A stretch of DNA of 64,000 bases from Thunnus maccoyii. Taxonomy: Eukaryota; Chordata; Actinopteri; Scombriformes; Scombridae. Position numbers and translations under genes: made by a program. The DNA lies in assembly GCF_910596095.1 (NCBI RefSeq), contig NC_056548.1:7713151-7777150 (forward strand), read 5' to 3'. Every line of letters starts with the position of its first letter. The first letter of the stretch is position 1. The notes below the pieces were generated by a model. The model made no database searches and was not told the origin of the DNA. It worked only from the letters and a program-made list of their open reading frames with translations. Below, piece after piece: positions 20,901 to 33,289 of this stretch.

Positions 20901-23068
20901 ACTTTGAGCTGGGGATCATGGCGCAAGGTGATGTCCGATTGGTGTTGGTGGAAATTGATTTAATAGTTTTAAATGAATCTTTTTAATAATTTATATTACA
21001 TATCAATCTCACTTTTCTACAAGGTGGAGGCTGCATTTTTGATTCGGCAATTAGCAGAAATAAGCTACTTTACAGTGTTGGCTCTAACTTCGTCACCTGT
21101 GGTTTGGAGCAGATGGCTGCAGAATCCCAACACTCTCCAGCTCAGCAATATTTGGGACCACTGATTGGTTAGCGATTTCACTAGTAGGAGGAGTCATTTC
21201 TTTTTATTTTTTTATTTTTTTGGTTAAAAGCACAGATTCCTCCATCTCTAATCACTCCACAGTACAATCTGCAGTTTTGACCACGGCTAGTCTTTTTGCG
21301 TGTGGAACGCTAAGCGCAGTTGGCACATATTTTTTTTTGTGCTGTGAGTTTTATATTTGGCAGAACAGTGCAGGATTTCAACACATTATGGCCCCCCTTT
21401 TTCCTGCACCTTCCTCCTCCCACACACACCCCTTACCTCTCCATCTGTGGGCTGTTGGTCGCCCCTACCCCTCCGCCCTCTCTGCTTTTTTTTTTTTTTT
21501 TTTTTTTATTTCCTCGAATGCATGGCTTACATGTGGTGCCTCCATCTGCCCCCCTGAACCCCGCACCAGTTCAAACTCTTGTCAACCTGAGGCAGGCTGC
21601 TGCATCAACACTGCTAGTGCTCACAGCATGGTCCCTTCTCCAAGTGTGTTGCCCGGTCCGTTTGTCAGGAAGTTGGATGATCTGTAGGTTTGCCCTCACT
21701 GCAAAAGAAAATGTTGATGTTGAGATGCACAAACATTCTCCAGAGCAAGCTGTGTTTTCCCTTTTTTTTTAACTTGTGGTCACACGTAATGATGCATGAC
21801 ATTATAAACAGGTTGGGAAATTAACCTTTTTTATCTACTTTCAGTTGTGTCTGGTAGATTTCTAAAACTCTACCAGTCACTCAGATGATTTACCACAGTT
21901 ATAAGTTGGTGCTAAAGGCTAAAAGTGATACATGATTTGGCTGCGTTGCTCATTGTCAGACAGAGGACATCTGAGGGTTGTGCGTAAGCCTCAGCGTGGG
22001 AGCTTTGTGAAGGTCGGCCAAACGGGGGTCTTTTTATCCTCAGCGTTTTATGATTCACGATTTGCAGGTGGCAGGTCTTAATTTTCCACCCTGTTTATTG
22101 TGTTACACATTGTGCGTGAAAAAAGCACTCTTCATGTATTTTTACCTACAGTACGATGGCCACACTGCACAGAAATTTAAGAACATATATTAAAATAAAA
22201 AGCATTGTTAAAATACGAATCTCACTAGATCTCATGATTTGGACTCTGTGGAGCTGAGTCTTTAAATAGCTCATTTTCTCTTTGTAAAAAAAAAAAAAAG
22301 GCCTAATTTCCTTTGAGACTTGTCTAACTTTTTTTATATTGTAATGTCTCTTGTGTGTTAACTTTATATTAGCCAACTTAAATTTATTCCATGTGCCTCC
22401 ACACTTTGGTAACACAGAGTTTTGTGTGGACATATATATACATTAGTTAGTGGATCAGGCTTAAGAAGAGTTAGACTGCTGTATGTGGGTTTTTGACATG
22501 TTTCTTCAATATTTCTCTTCACAGCTGGTGCTCCCAGAGTATCTCATCCATTTCTTCTTCTGTGTGATGTTCTTCTGTGCGGCCGAGTGGCTCACCCTCT
22601 GTCTCAACTTACCGCTGCTGGCTTATCATGTCTGGAGGTGGGTATCTGACCTGAAAGAAATCATCCTTTCGTTTGAAAACTGCTGTCAGCGGAACTAAAA
22701 GCCATCAGTGTTACCTGATTGACTCGAACAACTACTTTTGTTTTACTGTGTTGCAGGTATATGAGCAGACCTGTGATGAGCTGTCCAGGACTCTACGACC
22801 CGACAACCATCATGAATGCTGACATCCTGGCGTACTGTCAAAAAGAAGGCTGGTGCAAACTGGCTTTCTACCTTCTGTCATTCTTCTACTATCTCTATGG
22901 GTACACAGTTATCTTTATTTCTCTGCCTTTAGTGTTTTGGTTCAATATTTAAAACACTTTAGTCCTAGCTGTACTATCTGGGGATGTCCAGTTTGTAATC
23001 GTGTGTATTAATATTGTATTTTCTCGTCTATTCTTAACAGGATGATCTATGTTCTGGTGAGCTCTTAA
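17991..23068 (+). CDS. cnih1: Cornichon homolog 1, ER cargo receptor
   Basis: Small multi-span membrane protein that loads cargo such as TGF-alpha-type ligands into COPII vesicles at the ER. Exons: 17991-18071, 19715-19783, 22525-22637, 22757-22900 and 23041-23068, all GT-AG, phases consistent, 144 residues as in human CNIH1. Exon 1 gives [20 protein letters not shown] followed by IFFAIWH, the first membrane segment. Later exons give [59 protein letters not shown] and the C-terminal GMIYVLVSS. The join NP|LVLPEY lacks the loop insert of the AMPA-receptor partners CNIH2/3, so this is the CNIH1 class. The start sits in a good Kozak context (AAAATGGCG). It converges with cdkn3 downstream, as in human. 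Confidence 0.97.
20056..20103 (+). other. cnih1: Possible in-frame optional exon in cnih1 intron 2
   Basis: A 48-nt stretch after a run of about 20 T residues, an AG at 20054-20055, and followed by AAG|gtttgt. Read in the phase of the flanking exons it is open and encodes 16 residues, mostly basic: [16 protein letters not shown]. The position equals the loop where CNIH2/3 carry an extra basic segment. It is not in the standard CNIH1 product and could be chance. Confidence 0.25.
21220..21690. other. cnih1 intron 2, no gene seen
   Basis: T-rich and C-rich intron sequence that stays open in several plus-strand frames. The predicted products are low complexity (runs of F, P and S), match no family and would read through long T-runs. 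I treat it as non-coding. Confidence 0.5.
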
Positions 23069-23470
23069 ACCGGGCAGTGAAGGAAAAGGACCTGCATGTA
23101 CAGTAAGACAGCCAGACACTATGATCTTAGTGCTGGACACAGGACCTGCTGGAGACCACCGTTCAGCAACACAAGACGCCATTTCAAGCGGACAAACTCT
23201 CGACCCTACACACAAACACACACATACACACACACAGCACAGTGTGTCATTTCGGAAACATTTAGCCCGTTTTAAGAGAATATCTCGGCCGCAGTGTGTT
23301 CCTCTCATAGCACTATAGTTTCAAAATTTTATGGAAAATACGGACAAACCTGAATGGACAAGCTTTTTTTTTTTTTTTTTTTTTTTTTTGCCCCCCTCCT
23401 CTTTTTATTTTTCATGGTGTGTTGATATTGATGCTTGGAATTTAAATAAAGTTTTGTTTTTTTTCATCTT
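23069..23470 (+). other. cnih1: cnih1 3' UTR and poly(A) signal
   Basis: Starts after the TAA. It has a short CA repeat (about 23214-23240), a 23-T run and then AATAAA at 23445-23450 followed by a T-rich downstream element. The short UTR fits the compact gene end. Confidence 0.65.
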
Positions 23471-26380
23471 GGTTCACAACTTTTGAGTGTTTACAAATTA
23501 GGTAGACATTTTCAGGTGTGCACTATCTGTGCGAATCTAAGCTGTTTGCTAAACTGCATTAGCTTTTTTTTTTTTTTTTCTGTGAATTAGATTCTGGGCT
23601 TTTAACAGCAAATTTATACCTGCCACGTGACTCATTGCCATCACTACAACAAATAGCAATGTGCAAACCAGACTTGTGTTCTTGCTTACAGATATATATA
23701 TATAAATAAATATATATAAGGTCTTCAAATGAACATTTTGGGACATGAACGTACAGAGAGGGCTGAATGGGTAGTTATCACTTAGTGAAGCGTGTTGCAC
23801 AGGGACAATCATAGTCTGGTTGTCACAGCATCAGTTTTCAAACTATCTGATGTATTGTCTCCATACTTCAGACCTATTTATCATCACACTCAAACCGTGT
23901 AACCCTTGTTGTACTGAAACCAATGGCAATATTTGTTTTCTTCAGTGTGAATCCAGAGTAGAAAGCGACGTGTATGTGACCTGTATTTCTGTAGACCCGC
24001 TCCCTGCAGCTCTTGTTAAAACTAAAAGGTAGACTTAACAGTACAATAATATATTCAGCACTAGCAAACATCAGTATTTTGTTATTCTCTGCTTTCAATT
24101 GAGCTTTGTTAGGAACTTGCTGATGTGCCATACTGTTGAATGTACCTTTTTTTTTTTTTAAATTACTTAACTGTTCAACATGTTTGTCATTGTGCATTTA
24201 TGTTCATTTCAACACCAAATATTCCAAACAGCGTGAGGAACTCCAGCGTTAATTTATTCAATGTTTTTAATTCTGCTTTTTATGTCTCCGAGATATCAAA
24301 CACTCCTCGCAGTGTCGGCTCATTTCCCAGAATCAAAATCTGGAAAATGATGGAGGTTTTTTTTGTTTCTTTAGACTCGAGGCCATTAGACAAATTGTTT
24401 TTTCAGAAACACTAGAATATTTATTGCCATTTTCAAATGTGTAAATTTTTTCAGGGAAAGGGATGATTATTTGTCACAGGTGAAATTTTTATGTATTAGA
24501 TCCCATCATATGTCACATCTAAGAAATGAGAACTTGAGTTTATTTGAAACTGAATAAACGTGTCCCACTCTGTTATGGACTGGATGTCATTTCAACTCAA
24601 TTCTTTTAAATTGATGGAGTGCATGAACAGGCAAAAAATAAATACAAGGTTTATCTCATGGATGGACACAAGGACATACATATATAATCAGTGACCACTT
24701 TTTTTTTCTTGGTGTAAATCTTAAGATCAAAGAGCAGCTATATATGAAATAAATTTGTTCTGTTACCAGAACAGAAGGCGTCAAGATGAAAACAGCATTC
24801 CTACTGACTTTTTAAAGGCTTCGTCATAATTAGACATGTCAGACCATTTTATACTTTATGATCCAACCAAGAAATCCTGATTAGTTATAACAGCTACTTA
24901 ATATCAAGGGTTTTTTCAGGATGTGAAACAGTGACGCGATTAAACTTATTTAAACTAGGTTACTTGTGTAACTCTGGTTGTCTGAGTAGCATGAGTGATG
25001 TCGAACCGAGTGCTCTGAAAAATAACAGATGAAATGCACGTCAGTCCTTACATATTCATTTTCTAACGAGACTAATGTTGTTTCCCAAGTACTTCATATT
25101 AAATATAAGCAGGTTTTGAATATGTAGTGTGTTGTTGATGGACATTATTCTCTAACAACACACTTCACCATGAAACTGGAGGAGCTGGCTGCACCGGATT
25201 AAAACTATGGATGCTGGGAAACAGCTCAGAAAACAACATATATATAATTAAAGTTTTGGAAAAACATTTTGCTGTCTGTTTAGTTTAACTGGCTGAAGCA
25301 TTCTATAGTTGAAGTTTGACATTCAAGCTTTGTATCATTTCTTGTTGGTATAAAACAGTTTAGTGTTGATACTAACAGCATAAAACAGTATTGTTTTAGT
25401 TGATAGTATATACTTTATACAACTAGTCTGTAGTATGGAAATGTCACCCAGCATAAGAGTCTAGAGTCATGCTAACAGCCCTGTGAGGCTGTACTAAGCT
25501 AAATGCTAATGTCAGCATGTCACAATGACAGTGGACTGATATTAAATAGTACATGTAATGTTGAAACGTACACCATCTTAGTTAACATGCTAACATTTGC
25601 TATTAAGCATTAAACTATACATGTGAGGCTGATGGAAATGTCATTACAGGTGTTTGGTCATAAACTAATTATAGTTTTGACTCAATGCTAGATGAAAAGT
25701 CAGAGGATCATCAAAGTCAGTAGGATTCATCCTCTGGGAACCGTGAACATCTGTACAAAATGTCCCAGCAACCATCTGATAGTCGAGATATTTCACTCTG
25801 GACCAAAGTGGTGAACCGACCGACTGATATTTTGATCCCTAGAGCCAGTTTACATTTGGTTAATGTGCAGAGACACATGGCTGTGTGGACATCAGGGGCT
25901 GTATTAGCTGAATCTGGGATGCCAACCTGAACACAGCAGTTAAATGTGATAGTATATAAAAGGTGATATGACTGAACTATTAAACAGAGTGAGAAAGTTC
26001 TGGTTTGTAGTGTTTGCAGTAAGAAAAACCAGTAAAATGCATCTCATTGAATATACTGTATCTGTTAAACAAATATCAATATATTGCTCCTAAAAGGTTA
26101 GTTGACACCTGAAAAGCTCCTGTCCGGTTTAATTCTAGTAATACTATAAATACAGTACAGATACAGCAGGCGACCTTTTCCCATTGATTTAAATGTTATA
26201 AATGCAGCAACATGCTATGAACTCATTTAGCAGCAGGATTTCCTCATCAAGTCTTTTATTTGATTATAATGAGGATGACAGCAAGCAATATATTAGAGTA
26301 TTCTTTTAAAGTGCAGTCATGAGAGAATACAATTATATCACACATACAATCAGAAAAGAATCACAGCAAATTTGAAGAGA
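23470..26380. other. Intergenic region between convergent cnih1 and cdkn3
   Basis: A/T-rich sequence with scattered AATAAA hexamers that could serve alternative ends of either gene. No exon was found. About 25440-25850 is an interspersed repeat recognisable by GCATGCTAAC-like words, CTAGATGAAAAGTCAGAGGA and GAGATATTTCACTCTGGACC, a pattern that I know from percomorph genomes. Confidence 0.5.
25440..25850. repeat. Percomorph-type interspersed repeat
   Basis: Carries the words TGTGAGGCTGTACTAAGCT, CATGCTAACATTTGCTATTA and CTAGATGAAAAGTCAGAGGA. Ends are not defined and no open frame is present. Family recognition is from memory, so the class is not stated. Confidence 0.5.
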
Positions 26381-26423
26381 TGAATATTTTCACGGCTCAT
26401 GATTTGAAGAGAAGGAGCGGAGA

Positions 26424-29400
26424 TCACCGAGACACCGATCGCTCTGTACAGACCTCTCGGCTCTCCTGGTAGGCTGCGTATCTTTCCCGAAACTCGTGGA
26501 GGAAGTTGTATTGCTACGGAAAAGCAAAAATCAAGCCGTCAGTTAATGAGAAACTTAAAAACACAAAGCAATCATTCATTTTTAAAAAGGAGTAACACAG
26601 CTGTCGTTTTGAATGTTAACAATAATTACATATAATTTACTTTACTGCTCATTTTCCAAAACACACCATCAGCTTTATTACTGGCATTTCAGTACTGAAT
26701 CATAATTAATGTCTAGAGGCTTGAAACAAGATTGTGTCTTTATATTTACATTGTCATTACATGGTGATACTGATAAGGGTTTTTAGACAACAGTATATTG
26801 GTGGATAGTCCTTTTTTTATTTTTATAGAGGTATAACATAAAGAAATATTTTTAATGAGGATCTCTTAAATTTGGTTATTAAAGAATTGTGAACAATATA
26901 TTTACTGAGAAGGAGATTTTGCAGTAAATAAATAAAACGTATTTGCATATTTTGGTGCTATTTTACCATTTATGAATTACCATAAACATATCTTTGGCAC
27001 ATCTGTACTAAAATGTTTTGTTATTTATCGGCCGACATATACGGCAACTGCTAATATCGGCCAATAAGATCGTGAGGCTGATTTATCAGTCAGGCTGTAA
27101 TTTACCATTATCCGTTTTCACAAATACCATGTTTGCTTATTGTTTGTCTTGTGTGGTTGATTTATTGAAAGCATTGCGTAGCACTTGAATGCTTTCTCTC
27201 AAAAATAAACGTACCACCATGGAGAAATTTATATAATTACCAAAGAAGTTCTGAGTCTCTGCGTAGTTATTTTACTGAATTTAATGCAAACCAGTTGCAC
27301 CTGCATGAAAAGAGGAAAATCAATCTATGACACCTTCTTAAACATTAAATTCAAGGACTTTTCAAGGACTTTACAGGCCCAATTTCCTAAAATTCAAGGA
27401 CCCGACACAGCATAGTTTGAGACACGGATCAATCACAGTTAATTACTGCTACAACACAGAATTGTTATAATGAGAACTAGCAGGCTTTACAGAAACTCAC
27501 AGACTATGTGGTCTCTCGCCTTCTCTAACGCAGCAAAACAATACTCTATTCTTCCACAAACTATATAAATTCAAGCACTTTCAATGACCCATGTATATTT
27601 ATGTCTACTTTCAAAAACTTACAAGGCCTTGATTTTTTTTTCTCTCTCATTCAAACACTTTCAAGGATGTCAAGAACCCGTGGGAAAAAAAACCACACCA
27701 GCATGATTGTCCAGATTCAGAGAAGAAGAAAGAAAACGACTCACCTTCACTGTTTGTATCGCTCCTCCTCCTCTGTGCTCCCGGAGGATTTCGATGGCTT
27801 TGTTTGCCGTCATTGTGAAAGAGAGCTGAAGCAGCAGACAGGCGGCGACTGAACGGCAGAGAACACAGAGAGACAGCCGTGTGATCAGAGACGTGAAAGA
27901 AAAACCAGTCGAGATGATTTTGTATTTTTTTTAAAAAGGTCAAACTGTTTAACATTTATATTTAGAGAATCAAAGTCAAATATTCTTACTCAATCCAGAG
28001 CGTCCCAAGCCTCCATAACAGCTGAAAGATGGAGGAAAAAAAAGGGAAAAATCTTATCAAATGCATGTTTATAAAGCTGAAAGCAAACACGTGGAATAAA
28101 AGTGTTTAAATAACTTTCAAATATTAAAAAAAAAACACAAAATCTGATGATGTCACAGAAGGTTTGACTGCATCAATGTCTATTTTCAACCTTTCGTTGT
28201 TTGCATGTTCAGGTAGCAGCGATTCCCTGCTTCACATTTACATAACCAAACACACTCACACACCAGTACAACCAGTTTCTTCCTGTTGCCTGGTGAGCAG
28301 CTTTGTAAGCTCACTCGGGGATTGAAGAGCCTCTCGGCGGCCTTTCAGCAGCAGCTGAAAGCTTTGCAGACTTTACATGTTCTGGTTTAATCGAGTGACA
28401 CGAACCGACAACCTTCATTTCATCACACTGGTCTGTTGTTGTGAGTAGCTGCGTTTACATAAAGCATTTTACTGCTTAAGAGAATAAAAATGCTTCATGT
28501 AAACACTTAAACTGTTTAACTGTGATCTAAATCTGTCACATTCAGATACAAGGATGATAATTTATCATGTAAACACTCAATGATTACTTTCCATTTCATT
28601 TATGCTCCTTTTGTTTGGTTGTAATTTATGAAACATCTCTCTGCCAAACAAAACAAACATCTTGAAATGAGGCATGTTTAATAGTTTGGGTAGAGAAATA
28701 GAAGTGTTTCCTTCTGTTTCAGTATTTTAATCTAAGTATTTGTATTATTGCAAGTATAAATATGCTCTGTTAAATTAATAAAACAATGCAGCTGGGAAAA
28801 TAAGGTTCATCCTTTGCAGTGATTGATTTTAACGGTATTATTAGAGTTTCTCATGTTCATGTTTTTGCAGCTTTTTTGAGGCAAAGCACTAAACCATTGA
28901 TTTGCCTTTACATGACAACTTGTAAACCTCTTTCAACATCAGTTTGAGACTAACGCACATGAAGTATTTTATATGTATGAAGCCATTTTTTGTTCCATTT
29001 TTTCCAGAACCAAAAGGAAGGTAAACTAGGAAATGTGAAATAATCTCAGTGATTAAAAGTTTCTCTTCATGGTTATGTTTTTTAACACTGATTGAACTTT
29101 TTAATAGGGATTTTTTTTATATTAAAGATCCCCTCTAGACAGGTTTTAGGACATATAAAAATCCTCTGCTTGGAATAATAAATTGTCTCAGTCATGTTTT
29201 TCCACCAAAAAAATGTTCAGTGACCTTATTAAAAATCCTTAAAATGGCATCTTCTCCTTCTACCTCATTTAAGATCCGGACTCTTTGAATCTATATCTAC
29301 GCTATGAATATGCAAATATGTTTCATTTCAAAAGTTAAGCTGCTGGATACAAGATGTCTCCTACTCTCCTAAAAGTCTATTCTCAGTGTTTGTGCACTGG

Positions 29401-30513
29401 AAGTTTCAAGTTTCCATATCACACTTATGTAAATTGTATACTGGCCCTTGATTGGTCGCAAATGATGCTCGTAGACGTCTTAAACTGAGATTTTCCTTCT
29501 TCAGCAGATAAATGTGAAAACAGCCTTCTAGTGTCAAACTCTGCACATACATCATTCTGCACAGCGGAGCTCAAACATCCAACTGAAGGAACAACAATAA
29601 GCAAAACACATTTTTGAGTTGAGGGGGACTTTAAATATGTTGCCTGGTCTGCTTTTTTTCCACGTTTTTGTTCTAAATCACAGTCTGAGGGGTCGTTAAA
29701 CTCACTGGATCACCGTCCTCCTGTTGTTCTCGAGGCTGACCTGCAGCTCCTTGAGGATCTGACAGCACTGCTCCAGCTCAGGAACGTCTCCATCTGGGAA
29801 GGGCATGTGGTGAACTGTGAAGCCCCGCTGCTGGTAGACATCCAGCAGGGAGGGAACCCTGTATTTGGCGAGTTCCCCTCTGGTGCAGAAAACAAACACA
29901 TCCTGCACCCCCTGACTCTGAAGCTCCTCTGTGAATGAGACAATAAAACTTGCAAACAGCTGCTGGCTCACCGTCACTCTCACAAATCTACAGGTACTAG
30001 ACACTTCCGAAAAGTCTAAATAAAAGATAAGATTAGCTTGAGAGAGTATTTTTAATTTAACCATCATGAAGAAAGTCGCCTTACCAACATCTCTTGGCAG
30101 ACTCCTGCGGATATCTTTGTATTTGCAACCTGAATTTAGATGAAAGAAACATTTTTTTTAATGATCTGTCGCACAAAATCTTACAAATGAAGTAAGAACA
30201 GTAACATGAAGAATGTAAAATAATAAAACACCACTTTACCTGGTAGCGCACATATCCCAAGAAACTGGGAGGACTCCACTATGGACAGAGGCAACCTTAC
30301 GGCCAAACAAAATATATAATACATGAACAAAGTGATGCTTGTTTTACATTTTTTCTATTTAAAAACCTCAAAAAAATGACCCTCATAAATCACACAATTT
30401 TTAGTCGTCCAAGAAAGAACAGCTGAAACTTACCAGGAAATGTGAAAGGGAGTCAGCTGCTCCTCTCCGACCTCCTCCTCTTCAGATGAGGAGTCAAACT
30501 CACTCGTCCTCAT
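26424..30513 (-). CDS. cdkn3: Cyclin-dependent kinase inhibitor 3 (KAP dual-specificity phosphatase)
   Basis: Phosphatase that removes the activating T-loop phosphate from CDK2/CDK1 once cyclin has gone. Coding exons: 30434-30513, 30240-30295, 30085-30129, 29706-29928, 27990-28021, 27745-27848 and 26424-26513. All phases agree and give 209 residues (human 212). Visible runs are MRTSEFDSSSEEEE, SQFLGICALPGCKYKDIRR, DVFVFCTRGELAKYRVPSLL, the P-loop HCYGGLGRSGL and GGGAIQTVKQYNFLHEFRER. The catalytic Cys is about residue 136. The second Cys of the human loop (GRSCL) is Gly here. The start is the first in-frame ATG, 17 nt into an exon whose acceptor implies an untranslated first exon. Final residues are TERSVSR. 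Confidence 0.95.
27990..28021 (-). CDS. cdkn3: 32-nt cdkn3 exon encoding the phosphatase P-loop
   Basis: A microexon with acceptor tttcag|CTG and donor TTGA|gtaaga. It adds only the CYGGLGRSGL turn to the protein, including the nucleophilic Cys and the Arg of the C-X5-R signature. At 32 nt it is not a multiple of three, so skipping it both removes the active site and shifts the frame. Confidence 0.9.
29110..29640. repeat. Interspersed repeat, family shared with 38620-39415
   Basis: Shares ordered words with the second copy: TACTGG..C..TGATTGG, TAGACGTCTTAA, GTGTCAAACTCTGCACA, GCTCAAACATC and AAAACACATTTTTGAGT. Both copies have the same orientation and lie in introns (cdkn3 intron 4, RhoGEF intron 10). 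The left end here is less certain than the right. Confidence 0.6.
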
Positions 30514-30966
30514 GACTTCAGTCCTCCAGACTGTAAGAAAGCAAGAAGCAGTTAAAGAATAAAACGACAACTCTGTAATCTTATCTCAAGGGTCTTTTTA
30601 GATAATTTGGACGTATTCCTTCGATGATTTCTGGTCATTTCTATTCAGTATGAAAATCAACGAGCACAAACCCTAAACTTGATTCAAACAGACAAATCAT
30701 CACTTTAAATTACATCTGCCTTTTTTTTCCAAGTTATGTTACTAATATGTATCATATAGTCTAATTATACAACTACATAGATGGCTAAAAAACAACATAA
30801 GCACAATACTAACATACAACTTTGACAAAAAGGTATATGATATTTGCTGGTTTAAAGTCTCTGCAAGTTGATTCCAATACTGTACAGAAATAAACGGAAC
30901 AATAAATTTGTTAAAAAAAACAACAATTGCATTGTGTAAAAACAATACAAGGTGTACAATATAATT

Positions 30967-31242
30967 AGGGCTGCAACTAACGATTTTTTATTATTATTTA
31001 TTTTATCTGTTGATTATTTTGCTTGGTGAATTGATTAGTTGTTTGGTCAATAAAATGTCTGAAAATGGTGAAAAATGTCAATCACTGTTTCTCATAGCTG
31101 AAGGTGTTATTCAGTTTACTGTCGTAGAGGACTAAAGAAACCAGAAAACATTCACATTTAAGAAGCTGGAACCAGAGAATTTGGACATTTTTTCTGAAAA
31201 CAAGATTAATTTTATGTCCATTGACTAATCGTTGCAGCTCTA
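30967..31242. mobile_element. 'GCTGCAAC' inverted-repeat element, full copy
   Basis: Starts AGGGCTGCAACTAACGATT and ends ACTAATCGTTGCAGCTCTA, so the two ends are inverse of each other. The interior includes AAAATGTCTGAAAATGGTGA and ACATTTAAGAAGCTGGAACC. It has no coding capacity and is the best-preserved member of a family with at least six other copies in the window. Confidence 0.75.
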
Positions 31243-31544
31243 AACATGATGCAATAACCATGCAGTAAAAATACTACCTTTGTGAAGCTCATAATGTTCA
31301 GTTTTTGTCAAAACTGTCAAGAGAGATTCGATTGTTTTACCACACACGTAATTTCTGAGGCATTTTATTTTGTTTACCTCACAAAAAAGTATTTTTTGCA
31401 GGGATTTTGTTTTGTATTGAATTATATTGTGCAGGTGTTTTTATCTTATTGTGTCCACCTCCTGCATTGTATAGTATAGCATCATGTATTTTGTTCTAAA
31501 TTGGTGAAAACATGTTAAGCCATGTTAGGTATGGTCCTTTAAAC

Positions 31545-31810
31545 CGGTGGTTCTCAAACTTTTTCATATTAAGGACCCCTAAACTGACAAAACTTAGACC
31601 ACAGACCCCCATCTGATAACATTTTTGGTTTAAATGTTTTATAACAGAAAGTGTATGAAACCCATGTCCAAAATAGTAACACATTTTGTCATTGTTTTGC
31701 TTATGGATGGAGTTATAAAGAAAATAAATGATTCCCCTTTTTGCTGGGGACACCCTGGAAACCCCCCAACGACCCTTTGGGGTCCCCGGACCCCAGTTTG
31801 AGAACCACAG
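31545..31810. mobile_element. hAT-type non-autonomous transposon with target duplication
   Basis: Terminal inverted repeats CGGTGGTTCTCAAACT at the left and CTGTGGTTCTCAAACT (inverse) at the right. Direct repeats flank it: CTTTAAAC at 31537-31544 and CTTTAAAT at 31811-31818, seven of eight bases equal. An 8-bp duplication and the GGTTCTCAAAC ends are hallmarks of hAT elements. It sits in the first intron of cdkn3. Confidence 0.8.
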
Positions 31811-32192
31811 CTTTAAATAAGTGTTCAACACGAGGAGCTATGGCTCCACACTAACCAGTAAAATATGAATTAAACATGAAATAGTGAAACACTTTTCAAT
31901 ATTAGAAATGTATTACGATTATTACAATAAAGACAACATATTATGTGACAAAGTATAAATATTATTCTTATTGCAGAACTGACGGTAACGTTTCTGCCTG
32001 GAGTCGTTTGTATGAACGTTGCTCGTAGAGAAATTGTTGCTAACATTAGCTAGCTTAAGCAAAACGGAGAAGAATGATATTAAATCTTTCTCTAACAGTT
32101 ACCAGAAAGAAAAGACAGCCGTGTAGTATTACAGACATTCATATAAATGTACAAATATACAATATATCTGCAGCTTTTTCTTTATTCCTCAC

Positions 32193-32285
32193 CGGTCTCG
32201 AACTCCTCCCGTCCGCTGTTTTGACAGCTCCGTCAGCTGCTACCTCGGTTTGAAAATTCCGTGGGCCCAGCAGCCAATCAGATTC
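32193..32285 (-). promoter_or_regulatory. cdkn3: cdkn3 non-coding exon 1 and CCAAT/CHR-like promoter
   Basis: A donor GACCG|gtgagg at 32193 ends an inferred untranslated exon. Just upstream of it (higher coordinates) lie TTTGAA at 32249-32254, the cell-cycle homology region (CHR) core, and CCAAT at 32274-32278, 20 bp further away. CHR plus CCAAT is the usual promoter grammar of G2/M genes bound by DREAM/MuvB and NF-Y, and mammalian CDKN3 peaks in G2/M. The start site is inferred. Confidence 0.45.
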
Positions 32286-33289
32286 AAGTATTTCCCCTTA
32301 ACCACGCCCCTTCCAAAACACAACGTACACGCATTTGTGCGCTCGATTTAATTTACCGACTGATCCAGACGGGCGGAGTGAAGGCTGCGATGAGTGGCGA
32401 CAACCCTCAAATGAGACAAACTTTAAAAAAAGAGAAATTTTTATCTGTTTTCTTGAGTTTAATGATAGAATTTGTTTATTCAATGATCGTCAATGAATCA
32501 GTAGAGTCATATTTCAATCGATATTTTAGAGCTTCTTTTAAAATAAAACGATTGGCCTGATAAATAAACAAACATACTTAAAAAACATATAAAACTGCAT
32601 ATACATACAACACTATATACCGTACTTTAATATGTTTTTATGCGTTATATTGTATTTATTATTAATATTTATACACATATACAGATATTTACATCATATA
32701 TCGTATACAAATTATAGCTGCTGGTGTTGCATCACCTAATTTCTGGATTTATTTCTCACAAATAATTCATTTATAAAGTCTTTGAATTGTATTGTATATA
32801 ATATATCACGCTTTTTAGTGTGATATCTCAGATTTATGTAATTTCTTTCTTTTTTTTAATTTATTCTATTATAATAATATAGTAGATCTTTATCTGTTTT
32901 CTTACCTTTATCTTATCGATATTTCACGTACATTGGAAAACACTGGAATTTATCATTTATAGGAGATCTACAACACTTCCACTGACCCAATTTCACATTT
33001 CCATATTAAAAACTATGAGCAGTATTTTAGTGCCATGTGACCTAAATTAAAAAAAAAAGCACAAACCGGATCACGTGAAGGTCGATTAATAATAAAATGT
33101 ACAACAATATCCGAATTACTGTAAATGTCTCTATAATAAAGTTATTTTTCCAGCAGGGCATTTACATGATTCATACTCGACCTGACTTCCTCAGTAGATC
33201 ACAGAGATGCTGAGTGAGCGTCATGCAGGACATCTGCTGTCAGCACACAGCAACATGAAGCTTCACCGCCTTCAAACACCGCAAATGAC

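Noticed and set aside
21220-21772. Open frames of 150-155 codons in cnih1 intron 2
   Set aside because: They run through long T and C tracts, show no domain, and lie wholly within a well-defined intron.
32261-32560. 99-codon plus-strand frame next to the cdkn3 promoter
   Set aside because: No recognisable domain, no splice or UTR support, and it overlaps promoter sequence.
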